DNA from: DASQEH01 sp038239485
GTDB taxonomy: Bacteria; Actinomycetota; Actinomycetes; Propionibacteriales; Nocardioidaceae
Length of the DNA stretch: 27,812 nt
Reading direction: 5' to 3'
Assembly: GCA_038239485.1 (NCBI GenBank)
Contig: JBBSET010000050.1
Coordinates: 1-27,812, forward strand
Positions 15,639 to 23,635 of the stretch are shown here, piece after piece; within the stretch, counting starts at the first letter, position 1, and each line of letters opens with the position of its first letter. The position numbers were made by a program, and so were the translations under genes. The notes under the pieces are model-generated. The model had not been told where the DNA came from and made no database searches. It saw only the letters and a program-made list of their open reading frames with translations.

Positions 15639-16453
15639 CCGACGGCCGAACGAAGGGCGAAGAACGTGATCGCCGCCGCAGCCGCGAGGTTGAGCGAGTC
15701 CACACCGGCGGCCATCTCGATCCTGACCCGCGCGTCGGCGGCGGCGAGCCAGCGCGCCGACAGACCAGGGCCCTCCGAGCCGAGGAGCACGCACAGCCGG
15801 TCCGGCACCCCCGCCGCGACGAAGGCGCCGAGCTCGACGGCCTCAGGATCCGGGGTGAGCGCCACCGTCGAGAAGCCCGCCGCCGACAGCAACGGAACAG
15901 CGCCAGCCCAGTCCTCGAGCCGCGTCCAGGGGACGGAGAACACCGCACCCATGGCCACCTTCACCGAGCGCCGGTAGAGCGGATCGGCGCAGCGCGGAGA
16001 CACGACGACCGCGTCGAACCCCAACGCTGCGGCGCTGCGGAACACAGCTCCGAGATTCGCGTGGTCGACGACGTCCTCGAGCACCACCACCCGTCTCGCT
16101 CCACGCAGCACGTCCGCCAGGTCCGGAAGCGCTCGTCGCTCCAAGGACGCCAGCGCGCCGCGGTGCACGTGGAAGCCGGTAGCCGCCTCGGCGACGGCGT
16201 CGCTGACGACGTAGCACGGCACGTCGCCAGCCGCGGCCAGCTCGGCCTCGAGCCCGGGTAGCCATCGCGCCGTCATCATGAACGAGCGGACGCCGTAGCC
16301 AGCCGCGACGGATCGCCGGACCACCTTTTCCCCCTCGGCGACGAACAGGCCGCGCTCGGCCTCGATGTGCTTGCGAAGCTGGACGTCGCGCAGCGAGAGA
16401 TAGTCGCGCAGGCGCGGGTCGCCGGGATCGTCGACGGATACTAGCCGGGCCAC
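15635..16453 (-). CDS. SpoU/TrmH-family RNA 2'-O-methyltransferase
   Basis: A 272-aa SAM-dependent methyltransferase with an N-terminal substrate-binding domain (about 1-110) and a C-terminal SPOUT knot domain. Motif 1 is HANLGAVFRSA with N133 and catalytic R139; motif 2 is LLGSEGPGLS (223-232); motif 3 is IEMAAGVDSLNLAAAAAI (245-262), where the usual IPM is IEM. It modifies rRNA or tRNA ribose; the exact target cannot be predicted. The GTG start follows immediately after the TAG stop of cysG with no base between, so translation is probably coupled. Its stop overlaps that of def on the opposite strand. Confidence 0.9.
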   Translation of the reverse strand: MARLVSVDDPGDPRLRDYLSLRDVQLRKHIEAERGLFVAEGEKVVRRSVAAGYGVRSFMMTARWLPGLEAELAAAGDVPCYVVSDAVAEAATGFHVHRGALASLERRALPDLADVLRGARRVVVLEDVVDHANLGAVFRSAAALGFDAVVVSPRCADPLYRRSVKVAMGAVFSVPWTRLEDWAGAVPLLSAAGFSTVALTPDPEAVELGAFVAAGVPDRLCVLLGSEGPGLSARWLAAADARVRIEMAAGVDSLNLAAAAAITFFALRSAVG

Positions 16454-17686
16454 CTACAGGCCCTGTGCGACGTCCACGACGCCGCCGATCACGACGATGG
16501 CGGGCGGCCTGACACCCTGGATCGCGGCGTCCGTCGCGAGCCGGTCGAGGGTGGAGAACACGGTCCGTTGCGATGGCAGCGAGCCGTCCTGCACCACGGC
16601 TGCCGGTGTGCCCGCTCCCCTGCCCCCGTGGAGCAGGACGGCGGCGATCGCCCCCAGGTTCTCGACCGCCATCAGCAGCACGAGAGTCCCCCGCAGCATG
16701 GCCAGTGCCCGCCAGTCCACGAGCGAGTCCTCGTGGCCCGGCGGCAGGTGGCCCGACACGATCGTGAACTCGTGCGCAACCCCCCGGTGCGTCACCGGGA
16801 CCCCCGCCAAGGCGGGCACGGAGATGGCGCTGGTGATGCCCGGGATGACACGGTACGGAACACCGGCCGCGGCACAGGCCAGCGCCTCCTCGAACCCGCG
16901 GCCGAAGACGAACGGGTCACCACCTTTGAACCGCACGACATTCTTGCCCGCCCGCGCGCGCTCGACGAGCAGGGCGTTGATGGCCTCCTGGCTGGCCGAC
17001 CGGCCACGCGGCAGCTTGGTCGCGTCGACTAGCTCGACGTCGGGGCCGAGCTCGGCCAGCAGCTCGCGCGGCGCCAGCCGGTCTGCGACGACGACATCGG
17101 CCTCCTGCAGCGCCCGGCGGCCGGCCACGGTGATCAGGTCCGGGTCGCCCGGTCCGCCCCCGACGAGCACCACACCGGGGCTACGGACCCTGTCCTTCGG
17201 GGCAGCGATCTCACCGCTGCGCAACCGGGACACGATCTCGTCGCGGACGGCCGCCGACCGCTGCGGGTCCCGGCTGCCCAGCACCGCGACGGTGAGCGGT
17301 CCGTGGCGCCCGGTCGCCGGGGTCCAGGCCGTCGCCGCCGCGCCGTCGTCGCTCCGGACGCAGAAGATCCGTCGCGCCTCGGCCTCGGCGGACACCTGCT
17401 CGTTGACGTCGCGCTGATCGGTCGCCACGACGACGTACCAGGCGGCCTCGAGGTCACCGTCGCGATAGCCGCGCTCGTACCACACCACCTCGCCCGCACG
17501 GGCGTGGCCCTCGACGGCCGGGGTGCTGGCCGGTGAGATCACCACGATGTCGGCGCCGGCCGCGATCAGGAACGGGATCCGCCGCTGGGCGACGTGGCCC
17601 GCTCCGACGACGACCACCCGACGCCCCTCGAGCCGCAGCCCGACCGGGTACGGGGGCTTCGCTGTCGTCGGCGCGGGCCAGGTCAC
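16454..17686 (-). CDS. cysG: Fused precorrin-2 dehydrogenase / uroporphyrinogen-III C-methyltransferase
   Basis: A 410-aa bifunctional enzyme of siroheme synthesis. The N-terminal NAD-binding part (about 15-160) begins YPVGLRLEGRRVVVVGAGHVAQRR and oxidises precorrin-2; the C-terminal SUMT part (about 170-405) shows VVLVGGGPGDPDLIT, VRFKGGDPFVFGRG and PVTHRG, and methylates uroporphyrinogen III with SAM. From memory, length and sequence are close to mycobacterial CysG (Rv2847c). The open frame extends 40 codons upstream, but I place the start at GTG 17686, because TACGGT lies six bases before it and family proteins start there. Siroheme serves sulfite and nitrite reductases, none of which is in the window. 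Confidence 0.93.
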   Translation of the reverse strand: MTWPAPTTAKPPYPVGLRLEGRRVVVVGAGHVAQRRIPFLIAAGADIVVISPASTPAVEGHARAGEVVWYERGYRDGDLEAAWYVVVATDQRDVNEQVSAEAEARRIFCVRSDDGAAATAWTPATGRHGPLTVAVLGSRDPQRSAAVRDEIVSRLRSGEIAAPKDRVRSPGVVLVGGGPGDPDLITVAGRRALQEADVVVADRLAPRELLAELGPDVELVDATKLPRGRSASQEAINALLVERARAGKNVVRFKGGDPFVFGRGFEEALACAAAGVPYRVIPGITSAISVPALAGVPVTHRGVAHEFTIVSGHLPPGHEDSLVDWRALAMLRGTLVLLMAVENLGAIAAVLLHGGRGAGTPAAVVQDGSLPSQRTVFSTLDRLATDAAIQGVRPPAIVVIGGVVDVAQGL

Positions 17687-17692
17687 TCTGCC

Positions 17693-17698
17693 ACCGTA
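17693..17698 (-). promoter_or_regulatory. -10 hexamer of cysG (leaderless start)
   Basis: TACGGT on the minus strand, six bases before GTG 17686. This decides the start against upstream in-frame GTG and ATG codons. Confidence 0.55.
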
Positions 17699-17774
17699 GG
17701 CTCGCCAGGCCACCCTCGCGCCGCGGATCTCAGGTGCCGGATCGCCCGGGTGTCGGCGACTCATGCCACCGCGC

Positions 17775-17780
17775 GATGAT
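17775..17780 (+). promoter_or_regulatory. Weak -10-like hexamer of the PEBP gene
   Basis: GATGAT, seven bases before ATG 17788, at the leaderless position but lacking the first T of TANNNT. Confidence 0.3.
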
Positions 17781-17787
17781 GGGGCGC

Positions 17788-18315
17788 ATGAGCCTTGACC
17801 GACCAATCGCCGAAGACCCGTACGCCAAGCTCCCCGCCACCGAAAGCTTCACCGTGACGAGCACCGACGTCGTGGACGGCCAGCCGCTGTCGGACGACCA
17901 GGTGGCCGATGCCGGTAACACGTCGCCGCAGCTGTCCTGGAGCGGTTTCCCCGAGGAGACCAAGAGCTTCGTCGTGACCTGCTACGACCCGGACGCTCCG
18001 ACCCCGTCGGGCTTCTGGCACTGGGTCGCCGTCGACATCGGTGCCGACGTCACCACGCTGCCGACAGGGTCGGGCGCCGACGACGGTTCGCTGCCTGGCA
18101 GAGCCTTCCACGTGAGCAACGACACCGGGACGGCGGGGTTCGCCGGCGCAGCTCCCCCACCCGGGGACCACGTTCATCGCTACTACTTCGTCGTCCACGC
18201 CGTCGGCGAGGAGACCCTTGGCGTGGACGGCGACGCGTCACCAGCCGTCGTGTCCTTCAACCTGGCCTTCAAGACGCTTGGCCGCGCGATCCTGGTCGGC
18301 ACCTACCAGCACTGA
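17788..18315 (+). CDS. YbhB/YbcL-type phosphatidylethanolamine-binding (Raf kinase inhibitor-like) protein
   Basis: A 175-aa cytosolic protein of the PEBP family. Ligand-pocket blocks are all visible: TSPQLSWSGFP, CYDPDAPTPSGFWHW and HRYYFVVHAV, ending in ILVGTYQH. From memory it follows mycobacterial Rv2140c closely along its length. The role in bacteria is not settled; PEBP proteins bind anionic or lipid-like ligands. Three in-frame ATGs compete (17776, 17779, 17788). I chose 17788, where MSLDRP starts, because it stands seven bases after GATGAT and matches the family N-terminus. It ends in a gap with a hairpin facing the convergent c-di-GMP gene. Confidence 0.92.
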   Translation: MSLDRPIAEDPYAKLPATESFTVTSTDVVDGQPLSDDQVADAGNTSPQLSWSGFPEETKSFVVTCYDPDAPTPSGFWHWVAVDIGADVTTLPTGSGADDGSLPGRAFHVSNDTGTAGFAGAAPPPGDHVHRYYFVVHAVGEETLGVDGDASPAVVSFNLAFKTLGRAILVGTYQH

Positions 18316-18382
18316 CCCGAGATGACCGACGGGTTGCCGGGCGCGTCCTGCTCGCCTGGGGGGAGGGGGTGCGGCGATACCG

Positions 18383-18407
18383 GACCACCGGCAGCTGACC
18401 GGAGGTC
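18383..18407. terminator. Bidirectional hairpin between the PEBP gene and the GGDEF-EAL gene
   Basis: GACC-a-CCGG (18383-18391), a 7-base loop, and CCGG-a-GGTC (18399-18407): two 4-bp GC stems separated by one mismatch. It lies in a 98-bp gap between convergent stops and would act in both directions. There is no T-run. A G-rich stretch (18358-18370) precedes it. Confidence 0.4.
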
Positions 18408-18413
18408 GAGGGT

Positions 18414-20297
18414 TCAGCCCACGGGCGCGCCCCGCGGAGCGGACGGCAGCGGCAGCGTGACCGTCCCGCCGAGGGCCGGCTCCAGCATCCGGCGGTCGAT
18501 CTGGTCGACGAGAAGGGGATGGCACAGGTAGAACCCCTGGGCCAGGTCGGTGCCGAGCTCGACGACGTTGTGCAGCTGCTCCTCGGTCTCGACGCCCTCG
18601 GCCACGACGGTCAGGTCCAGGCCATGGGCCAGGTCGACGATGGCAGCGACGATGGTTCGGGCGCTCGGCTCGGCGCCGAGGTCGCTGACGAAGTCCTGAT
18701 CGATCTTGATGATGTCGAACGGAAACTGCCGCAGGTAGTTGAGCGAGGAGTACCCGGTGCCGAAGTCGTCGAGGCTGAGGCTGACGCCCAGGTCCTTGAT
18801 CCGCTCGAGGACCGAGTAGGCCCGAGGGCCGTCCTCGAGGAAGGCGCTCTCCGTCACCTCGAGGCAGACGCCCTTCGGATCGGTCCCAGTGGACTCGAGC
18901 ACACGGCTCACCGTTGTGTCGAAGCCCGCCGCCATCACCTGGTACGGGGAAACGTTCACCGTGACCTGGGGGATCGCCGTCCCGTACCGCTCCTGCCAGT
19001 GGCGCAGGTCCCGGCAGGCCCGGTACAGCACCCACTCCCCGAGTGTCAGGATCAGCCCGGACGGCTCGGCGATCGACAAGATCTCCTCAGGCATCACCCA
19101 GCCCCTGGTCGGGTGCTGCCAGCGCAGCAAGGCCTCGACCGCGGCGATCTGGCCGCCGGGGAGTGTCACCAGCGGCTGGTAGACCAGCGTGAACTCGTCG
19201 CGGCCGACAGCCCCCTGGAGCTCGCTGGACAACCGCCCGCGTCGGTCCATCGCCCGGCGCGAGCTCTTGTCGACGACGTGGTGTCGAGCGCCGCCCGCCT
19301 GTTTGGCCTGGTACATCGCGAAGTCGGCGTCGCGCAGCAACGTCTCGGGCATGTCCTCACCCGGCCCACAGAAGGCGAGACCCACGCTCACCGTGATCTG
19401 CAGGCTGCGCCCGTCCACGTCGAAAGGCGGGGACAGCGCCGACAAGGCTCGCTCGGCGACGTGCTCGGCGAGCTCCGGCCTGGCCAGGCCCTCGCACAAG
19501 ATCACGAACTCGTCGCCCGACAGCCTGGCCAGCGTGTCGCCCGCCCTCAGCACACCGAGCAGCCGAGAGCCCACGGCCATCAGGAGCTGGTCGCCGATGT
19601 GATGGCCGAAGCTGTCGTTGACCGACTTGAACCGGTCGACGTCGACGAACAGCACCGCCACCACCTGATGCGAGCGCTGGGACCGGGCCACCGCCTGTTC
19701 GAGGCGCTCCTTGAGCAAGGCTCGGTTCGGCAGCCCGGTCAACGGATCGTGCAGACTCCGCTGCCGGAGCTGGTCGACCGTGATGGCCGACTCCGAGCGC
19801 CGGCGCGCATTCTGGATGTACGCCGCGGCGACGTCGGCCAGCACCTGGGCCCACCGGACATTCTCCGCGCCCAGCTCGCCCTTCTCGTCCTTGTACAGGT
19901 CCAAAGCGCCGAGGCGGCTGCCGTTCAGGCTCATCGGGAAGGTGAAGACCGCAGCAAGGCCGACCTCGGTCGCACGCCGGGAGAAGTTCGGGAAGCGCTC
20001 GTCGGCGCCGAGATCAGGCACCAGCACGGCCAGCCCGGACCGGTACGCCTCCAGGCACGGCCCCTCGGTGAGCTCGTTCTGGAGAGTCTCGATCTCGAGG
20101 ATCGTCTCGTTGGAGGCGGCGGCGAAGTGCAGCTCGTTGTGCTCGCCCATCAGCATGACGCCGGCTCCGGTCACCCCTAGGACCTCGGCGATCTCCGCGA
20201 CCAGATGGTCCAGGATCTTCTGGATCGAGAAGTCGCTGCCCAGAGTATGTGCGAACCTCGCCAAAAGATTCGCCAAGTCTTCAGTCTGATCCATCAT
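18414..20297 (-). CDS. GAF-GGDEF-EAL cyclic di-GMP synthase/phosphodiesterase
   Basis: A 627-aa cytosolic protein with a GAF sensor domain (about 20-165), a GGDEF domain (about 180-345) and an EAL domain (about 355-605). The diguanylate cyclase motif is SGDEF (260-264), a tolerated variant, and the inhibitory I-site RAGD (251-254) is at the right distance. EAL residues for phosphodiesterase activity are complete: EALLRW (388-393), N448 in VNVSP, E480 in LEVTES, DDFGTGYSS (510-518), K531, EGVETE (567-572) and QGFYLCHP. Both activities are thus possible, tuned by GAF ligand binding. Two ATGs stand in tandem; the second (20294) has better spacing from GGAG, so it may be the true start. No membrane segment is visible. 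Confidence 0.93.
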   Translation of the reverse strand: MMDQTEDLANLLARFAHTLGSDFSIQKILDHLVAEIAEVLGVTGAGVMLMGEHNELHFAAASNETILEIETLQNELTEGPCLEAYRSGLAVLVPDLGADERFPNFSRRATEVGLAAVFTFPMSLNGSRLGALDLYKDEKGELGAENVRWAQVLADVAAAYIQNARRRSESAITVDQLRQRSLHDPLTGLPNRALLKERLEQAVARSQRSHQVVAVLFVDVDRFKSVNDSFGHHIGDQLLMAVGSRLLGVLRAGDTLARLSGDEFVILCEGLARPELAEHVAERALSALSPPFDVDGRSLQITVSVGLAFCGPGEDMPETLLRDADFAMYQAKQAGGARHHVVDKSSRRAMDRRGRLSSELQGAVGRDEFTLVYQPLVTLPGGQIAAVEALLRWQHPTRGWVMPEEILSIAEPSGLILTLGEWVLYRACRDLRHWQERYGTAIPQVTVNVSPYQVMAAGFDTTVSRVLESTGTDPKGVCLEVTESAFLEDGPRAYSVLERIKDLGVSLSLDDFGTGYSSLNYLRQFPFDIIKIDQDFVSDLGAEPSARTIVAAIVDLAHGLDLTVVAEGVETEEQLHNVVELGTDLAQGFYLCHPLLVDQIDRRMLEPALGGTVTLPLPSAPRGAPVG

Positions 20298-20603
20298 GTC
20301 TCCGAACGAACTCGACCGCTCGTACCTCGTACACCGGTGAAACCCGTGTCACGGAAGGGGGCCGGGAGATCACTGACAGTCACAGTATCAGTACAGATAA
20401 GGGCCCGCATCCTGGGCTGTTCGGCGGCGTACCCGCCGGGTCGTGTCCGCCCTGAGGGACCTGACCCTTCGACCTGTCGGAGACGGGGGCGCCGATCCGG
20501 CTTCCTGGCGGACCTCATCACCAGGATCTACTCCGGTAGCGTCCGGAAGACGCCGACGAAGGGCTGAGACTGCAGAAGGCCGGCGCTGCGGCACACTGAG
20601 TCC
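20298..20603. promoter_or_regulatory. 306-bp gap between the c-di-GMP gene and the hydrolase gene: repeats, promoters and hairpins
   Basis: No gene is supported here. An AT-richer core (20371-20401) holds ACTGA/TCAGT as inverted repeat (20372-20376, 20388-20392) and ACAGT-like units every six bases from 20376. On the minus strand TACTGT (20382-20387) could be the -10 of the GGDEF-EAL gene, leaving a leader of about 75 bases with GGAG. On the plus strand CTGACA, 17 bp and GATAAG (20373-20401) form a possible promoter about 200 bases ahead of the hydrolase. Downstream of it lie two hairpins: CGGCGG/CCGCCG (20422-20438) and a longer one (20438-20467). Confidence 0.4.
20592..20597 (+). promoter_or_regulatory. 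Weak -10-like hexamer of the hydrolase gene
   Basis: CACACT, six bases before ATG 20604. It keeps only the A and final T of TANNNT, but the spacing is that of the leaderless genes and there is no ribosome-binding site. Confidence 0.25.
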
Positions 20604-21572
20604 ATGACGCAGACCGACATCCTGGGCTCGCCGTACACACGCGAGACGATCGTGCTGCCAGACGACGACGAGGGCGAGGTGGTCGCGACGCTGGTACGAC
20701 GACCGGCCGAGACCGTCGTCGCGGCCGGAGCAGTGCTGCATGTGCACGGCTTCTGCGACTACTTCTTCCAGGAGGCGTTGGCGGAGTTCTTCACCGGCCT
20801 CGGCTATGACTTCTACGCGCTCGACCTGCGCAAGTACGGCCGCTCCCTCCTCCCCCACCAGACGCCGAACTTCTGTCGCGACCTGGATGACTACCACCCG
20901 GAGCTGGACGCCGCGCTGGCCCTCATCACGGGTCGCGACGGCCACCGGCGGCTGATCCTGACCGGTCACTCCGCCGGCGGGCTGATCTCGGCGCTGTGGG
21001 CATCGACGCGCCGCTCTGAAGGCGTGCGGGTCGCGGACGCCTTCGTCTTCAACAGCCCCTGGCTGGACCTCCAGGGACCGTTCTACATCCGGACCGCGGG
21101 CACCGAGGCGATCAACCGTCTGGGCCAGCGCCGGCCCTACGCCGTCGTGCCCCGGACGGTCAGCGGTGTCTATGCCGAGTCGCTGCACCGAGACCTGCGT
21201 GGCGAGTGGGACTACGAGCTGGCCTGGAAGCCCCGCGAGAGCTTCCCGGTCCGCGCCGGCTGGCTACGGGCGATGCGGATGGGTCACCGCACCGTTCACC
21301 GTGGGATCGATGTCGGTGCTCCGGTGGTCACGCTGTCGTCGACCAGGAGCCTGGTGGCCCCGACGTGGACCGACGAGGCCGCCTCGGCCGACACGGTGCT
21401 CGACGTGAAACAGATCGCGAAGTGGTCGCACCAGCTCGGACCCGATGTGACGGTCGTCCGTGTCGAAGGCGCCATCCACGACGTGTTCTCCTCGCGCAAG
21501 GATGTCCGCGACGTCGCCTTCGGCCATGTCGAGAGATGGCTGGGGTACGCCCTCGACACCCCGGCCGCGTAG
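20604..21572 (+). CDS. Alpha/beta hydrolase (serine aminopeptidase S33 / lysophospholipase-like)
   Basis: A 322-aa protein with an alpha/beta-hydrolase core. The oxyanion region is VLHVHGFCDY (44-53), then YALDLRKYGRS, as in monoacylglycerol lipase-like hydrolases. The nucleophile elbow is GHSAG with Ser123, and the catalytic His is probably the one in EGAIHDVFSS near the C-terminus. No signal peptide is seen, so it acts in the cytosol. A lipase or esterase on acylglycerols is the likeliest activity but the substrate cannot be fixed. It is convergent with the TSUP gene, 41 bp away. Confidence 0.85.
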   Translation: MTQTDILGSPYTRETIVLPDDDEGEVVATLVRRPAETVVAAGAVLHVHGFCDYFFQEALAEFFTGLGYDFYALDLRKYGRSLLPHQTPNFCRDLDDYHPELDAALALITGRDGHRRLILTGHSAGGLISALWASTRRSEGVRVADAFVFNSPWLDLQGPFYIRTAGTEAINRLGQRRPYAVVPRTVSGVYAESLHRDLRGEWDYELAWKPRESFPVRAGWLRAMRMGHRTVHRGIDVGAPVVTLSSTRSLVAPTWTDEAASADTVLDVKQIAKWSHQLGPDVTVVRVEGAIHDVFSSRKDVRDVAFGHVERWLGYALDTPAA

Positions 21573-21606
21573 CCCTCGACACCCGGGCAGCCCAGCCTGC
21601 GACCGG

Positions 21607-21619
21607 GCCTGCCTCAGGC
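21607..21619. terminator. Small hairpin at the convergent ends of the hydrolase and TSUP genes
   Basis: GCCTG-cct-CAGGC: 5-bp stem and 3-base loop, containing the TSUP stop codon. No T-run; weak evidence for termination. Confidence 0.25.
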
Positions 21620-22369
21620 GAAGACGACGAGCTTGAGGATCGCCACCACGCCGACCAGAGCGACGATGCCTCGAAACACCGGGGACGGGAGGCGGCGACC
21701 GACGGTGGCGCCGAGCTGGCCACCGATGACCGACCCGACGGCGATCAGTGCCGCGGCGTCCCAGGCCACGTGGGAGATCGCGATGAACACGATCGCCGCG
21801 ACGCCGTTGACCAGGCCGGCGAGGACGTTCTTCGCCGCGTTGATGCGCTGCATGGTCTCGGTCATCCCGATGCCCATGACAGCGATCAGAAGCACGCCCT
21901 GTGCAGCACCGAAGTAGCCGCCATAGACCCCGGTCAGGAAGACCAGGAACCAGACCACCGCCGAACCGTGGGCAGGCGCGGACTCCCGAGGACGGACATG
22001 GCTGGCCACCCAGGGCTGAATCACGACGAGGACACAGCCGAGCCCGATCAGCACCGGGACGATGGCCTTGAACGCCGACGCGGGCAGCTGCAGCAACAGC
22101 AGCGCCCCGGCGACGCCACCCAGCAGGGACGCCGAGCCCAACCGGATCAGCCGGGTGCGCTGGCCGACCAGCTCGCGCCGGTAGCCAACGGCGCCGGAGA
22201 TCGAACCGGGGACCAGGCCGACCGTGTTCGAGACGTTGGCCAGGACGGGCGAGTACCCGATCGCCAGCAGCGTGGGGAACGTGATCAGGGTCCCCGACCC
22301 GACGATCGTGTTGATGGTTCCGGCCCCGATGCCGGCGATGAAGATCGCGAGACCTTCACCCCAGGTCAC
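21614..22369 (-). CDS. TSUP-family (TauE/SafE) membrane permease
   Basis: A 251-aa protein with about eight membrane segments and the two-half TSUP layout. The N-terminal half has GIGAGTINTIVGSGTLITFPTLL and ANVSNTVGLVPG; the second half repeats the pattern with GVYGGYFGAAQGVLL and NAAKNVLAGLVN. TSUP proteins move sulfite, taurine-derived or other organic anions, usually outward; this protein's substrate is unknown. Its GTG start overlaps the stop of the SPFH gene (GTGA), so the two are translationally coupled, which is unusual for these two families and suggests joint expression. Confidence 0.9.
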   Translation of the reverse strand: MTWGEGLAIFIAGIGAGTINTIVGSGTLITFPTLLAIGYSPVLANVSNTVGLVPGSISGAVGYRRELVGQRTRLIRLGSASLLGGVAGALLLLQLPASAFKAIVPVLIGLGCVLVVIQPWVASHVRPRESAPAHGSAVVWFLVFLTGVYGGYFGAAQGVLLIAVMGIGMTETMQRINAAKNVLAGLVNGVAAIVFIAISHVAWDAAALIAVGSVIGGQLGATVGRRLPSPVFRGIVALVGVVAILKLVVFA

Positions 22370-23568
22370 TGGGGAGGCGGACCCGACTGTGGCCCCGGTG
22401 GCTGCTCCGACGCCGGTACGTCGGCAGGCATCGACCCGGCGGGCGGCGAGTCGTACGGCCGCGCGGTCGGTTCGCCGCCGGGTCGCGCGTCGGTCCCGCG
22501 CTCCGACGGCGGCGCAGCCTCCTGCGCCATCGCGATGGCTTCGGCGGCGGCAGCATGGGCGCTGGACAACGACGAGTCGTCGTGCTCGTCTCGGGCCATG
22601 TCGGAGACCGGCGGCCCGTAGTCGACCCGCTCGGTCGACGAGGAGGTCGAGGTTCCTGGCTGGATGCCCTGGATCGACCCGAGCGTGCTGCCGAGCCCCT
22701 CCAGTGCCCGGCCGATCTCACTCGGTACGATCCAGACCTTGTTGGCGTCGCCCTGGGCGATCTTCGGAAGCATCTGGAGGTACTGGTACGCGAGGAGCGC
22801 CTGGTCGGGCGAGCCGTCGTGGATGGCCTGGAAGACGGTCTCGATAGCCTGCCCCTCGCCTTGGGCCCGCAGGATCCGCGACTGCCGGTCCGCCTCGGCG
22901 CGGAGGATGACCGCGGCGCGGTCACCCTCGGCCCGGAGGATGGCCGACTGCTTCTCGCCCTCGGCGGTGAGGATCGCCGACTGACGCATACCCTCGGCGG
23001 TCAAGATGACGGCCCGCTTGTCACGGTCGGCCCGCATCTGCTTCTCCATCGAGTCCTTGATCGACGCGGGCGGGTCGATGCCCTTGAGCTCCACCCGGTT
23101 GACCCGGATCCCCCATCGGCCGGTCGCCTCGTCGAGGACGCCCCGCAGTGACCCGTTGATCTCGTCACGGCTGGTCAGCGTCTGCTCGAGGTCCATCCCA
23201 CCGGTGATGTTGCGAAGCGTCGTCATCGTCAGCTGCTCGATCGCCTGGATGTAGTTCGCGATCTCGTACGTCGCGGCCACCGGGTTGGTCACCTGGAAGT
23301 AAATGACGGTGTCGATGGAGACAACCAGGTTGTCCTCGGTGATCACCGGCTGCGGGGGGAACGACACGACCTGCTCGCGCAGGTCGATGAGGTAGTGCAG
23401 CCGGTCGACGAAGGGGGTGACGATGTTCAGTCCCGCCGACAGCGTGATCCGGTACTTGCCGAACCGCTCCACGATGCCCGAGTAGGCCTGCGGCACGATC
23501 CGCACGGACTTGACCAACACGGTGACCGCGAGCACGACCACGATGCCCAAGATGATGAGCAACCACAT
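22366..23568 (-). CDS. SPFH/Band 7 (stomatin-like, QmcA type) membrane protein
   Basis: A 400-aa protein with one N-terminal membrane segment (about 2-20), an SPFH domain (about 20-190) with RIVPQAYSGIVERFGKY and a helical stretch of 11-residue repeats of the form AILxAEGxRQS (about 190-245). A Pro/Ser-rich, probably disordered tail follows to the end. SPFH proteins form large membrane rings and often partner with an NfeD protein, which is encoded directly upstream here, as in mycobacterial Rv1487-Rv1488. They influence membrane order and protease access. ATG 23568 has AGGGGG eight bases upstream. It overlaps the TSUP gene by 4 bp. Confidence 0.92.
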   Translation of the reverse strand: MWLLIILGIVVVLAVTVLVKSVRIVPQAYSGIVERFGKYRITLSAGLNIVTPFVDRLHYLIDLREQVVSFPPQPVITEDNLVVSIDTVIYFQVTNPVAATYEIANYIQAIEQLTMTTLRNITGGMDLEQTLTSRDEINGSLRGVLDEATGRWGIRVNRVELKGIDPPASIKDSMEKQMRADRDKRAVILTAEGMRQSAILTAEGEKQSAILRAEGDRAAVILRAEADRQSRILRAQGEGQAIETVFQAIHDGSPDQALLAYQYLQMLPKIAQGDANKVWIVPSEIGRALEGLGSTLGSIQGIQPGTSTSSSTERVDYGPPVSDMARDEHDDSSLSSAHAAAAEAIAMAQEAAPPSERGTDARPGGEPTARPYDSPPAGSMPADVPASEQPPGPQSGPPPQ

Positions 23569-23594
23569 TTGCGTGACCCCCTAGGGACGACAGC

Positions 23595-23609
23595 CGGGCG
23601 CTCTGCCCG
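23595..23609 (-). other. Small hairpin in the NfeD-SPFH gap
   Basis: CGGGC/GCCCG with a 5-base loop in the 67-bp gap between the two genes. It could stabilise or attenuate the message; nothing else in the gap indicates a role. Confidence 0.25.
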
Positions 23610-23635
23610 ATTGCTGACAGGTGTTCACCGGCTTG

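Noticed and set aside
14976..15794. Upstream extension of the aldo/keto reductase frame across def
   Set aside because: The extension is antisense to a certain deformylase gene, family proteins start at ATG 14975, and a leaderless -10 precedes that codon.
17687..17806. Longer cysG starting at GTG 17806
   Set aside because: The extra 40 residues have no family match, and the TACGGT hexamer sits six bases before GTG 17686.
18519..20180. Long plus-strand open frame antisense to the GGDEF-EAL gene
   Set aside because: Product is rich in Arg, Gln, Asp and His with no motif; the opposite strand has complete GGDEF and EAL motifs.
20298..20603. Known riboswitch (c-di-GMP, ydaO, SAM or glycine type) in the long gap
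   Set aside because: I compared the conserved cores I remember with both strands and found no convincing match.
21206..22621. Plus-strand open frame of over 470 codons across the hydrolase, TSUP and SPFH genes
   Set aside because: It crosses three real genes on both strands, with low-complexity Arg/Asp/Gln sequence; a shadow frame.
22850..23035. Tandem DNA-like repeat of about 33 bases
   Set aside because: It is the coding trace of 11-residue helical repeats in the SPFH protein, normal for QmcA/stomatin-like proteins, and diverged at DNA level.
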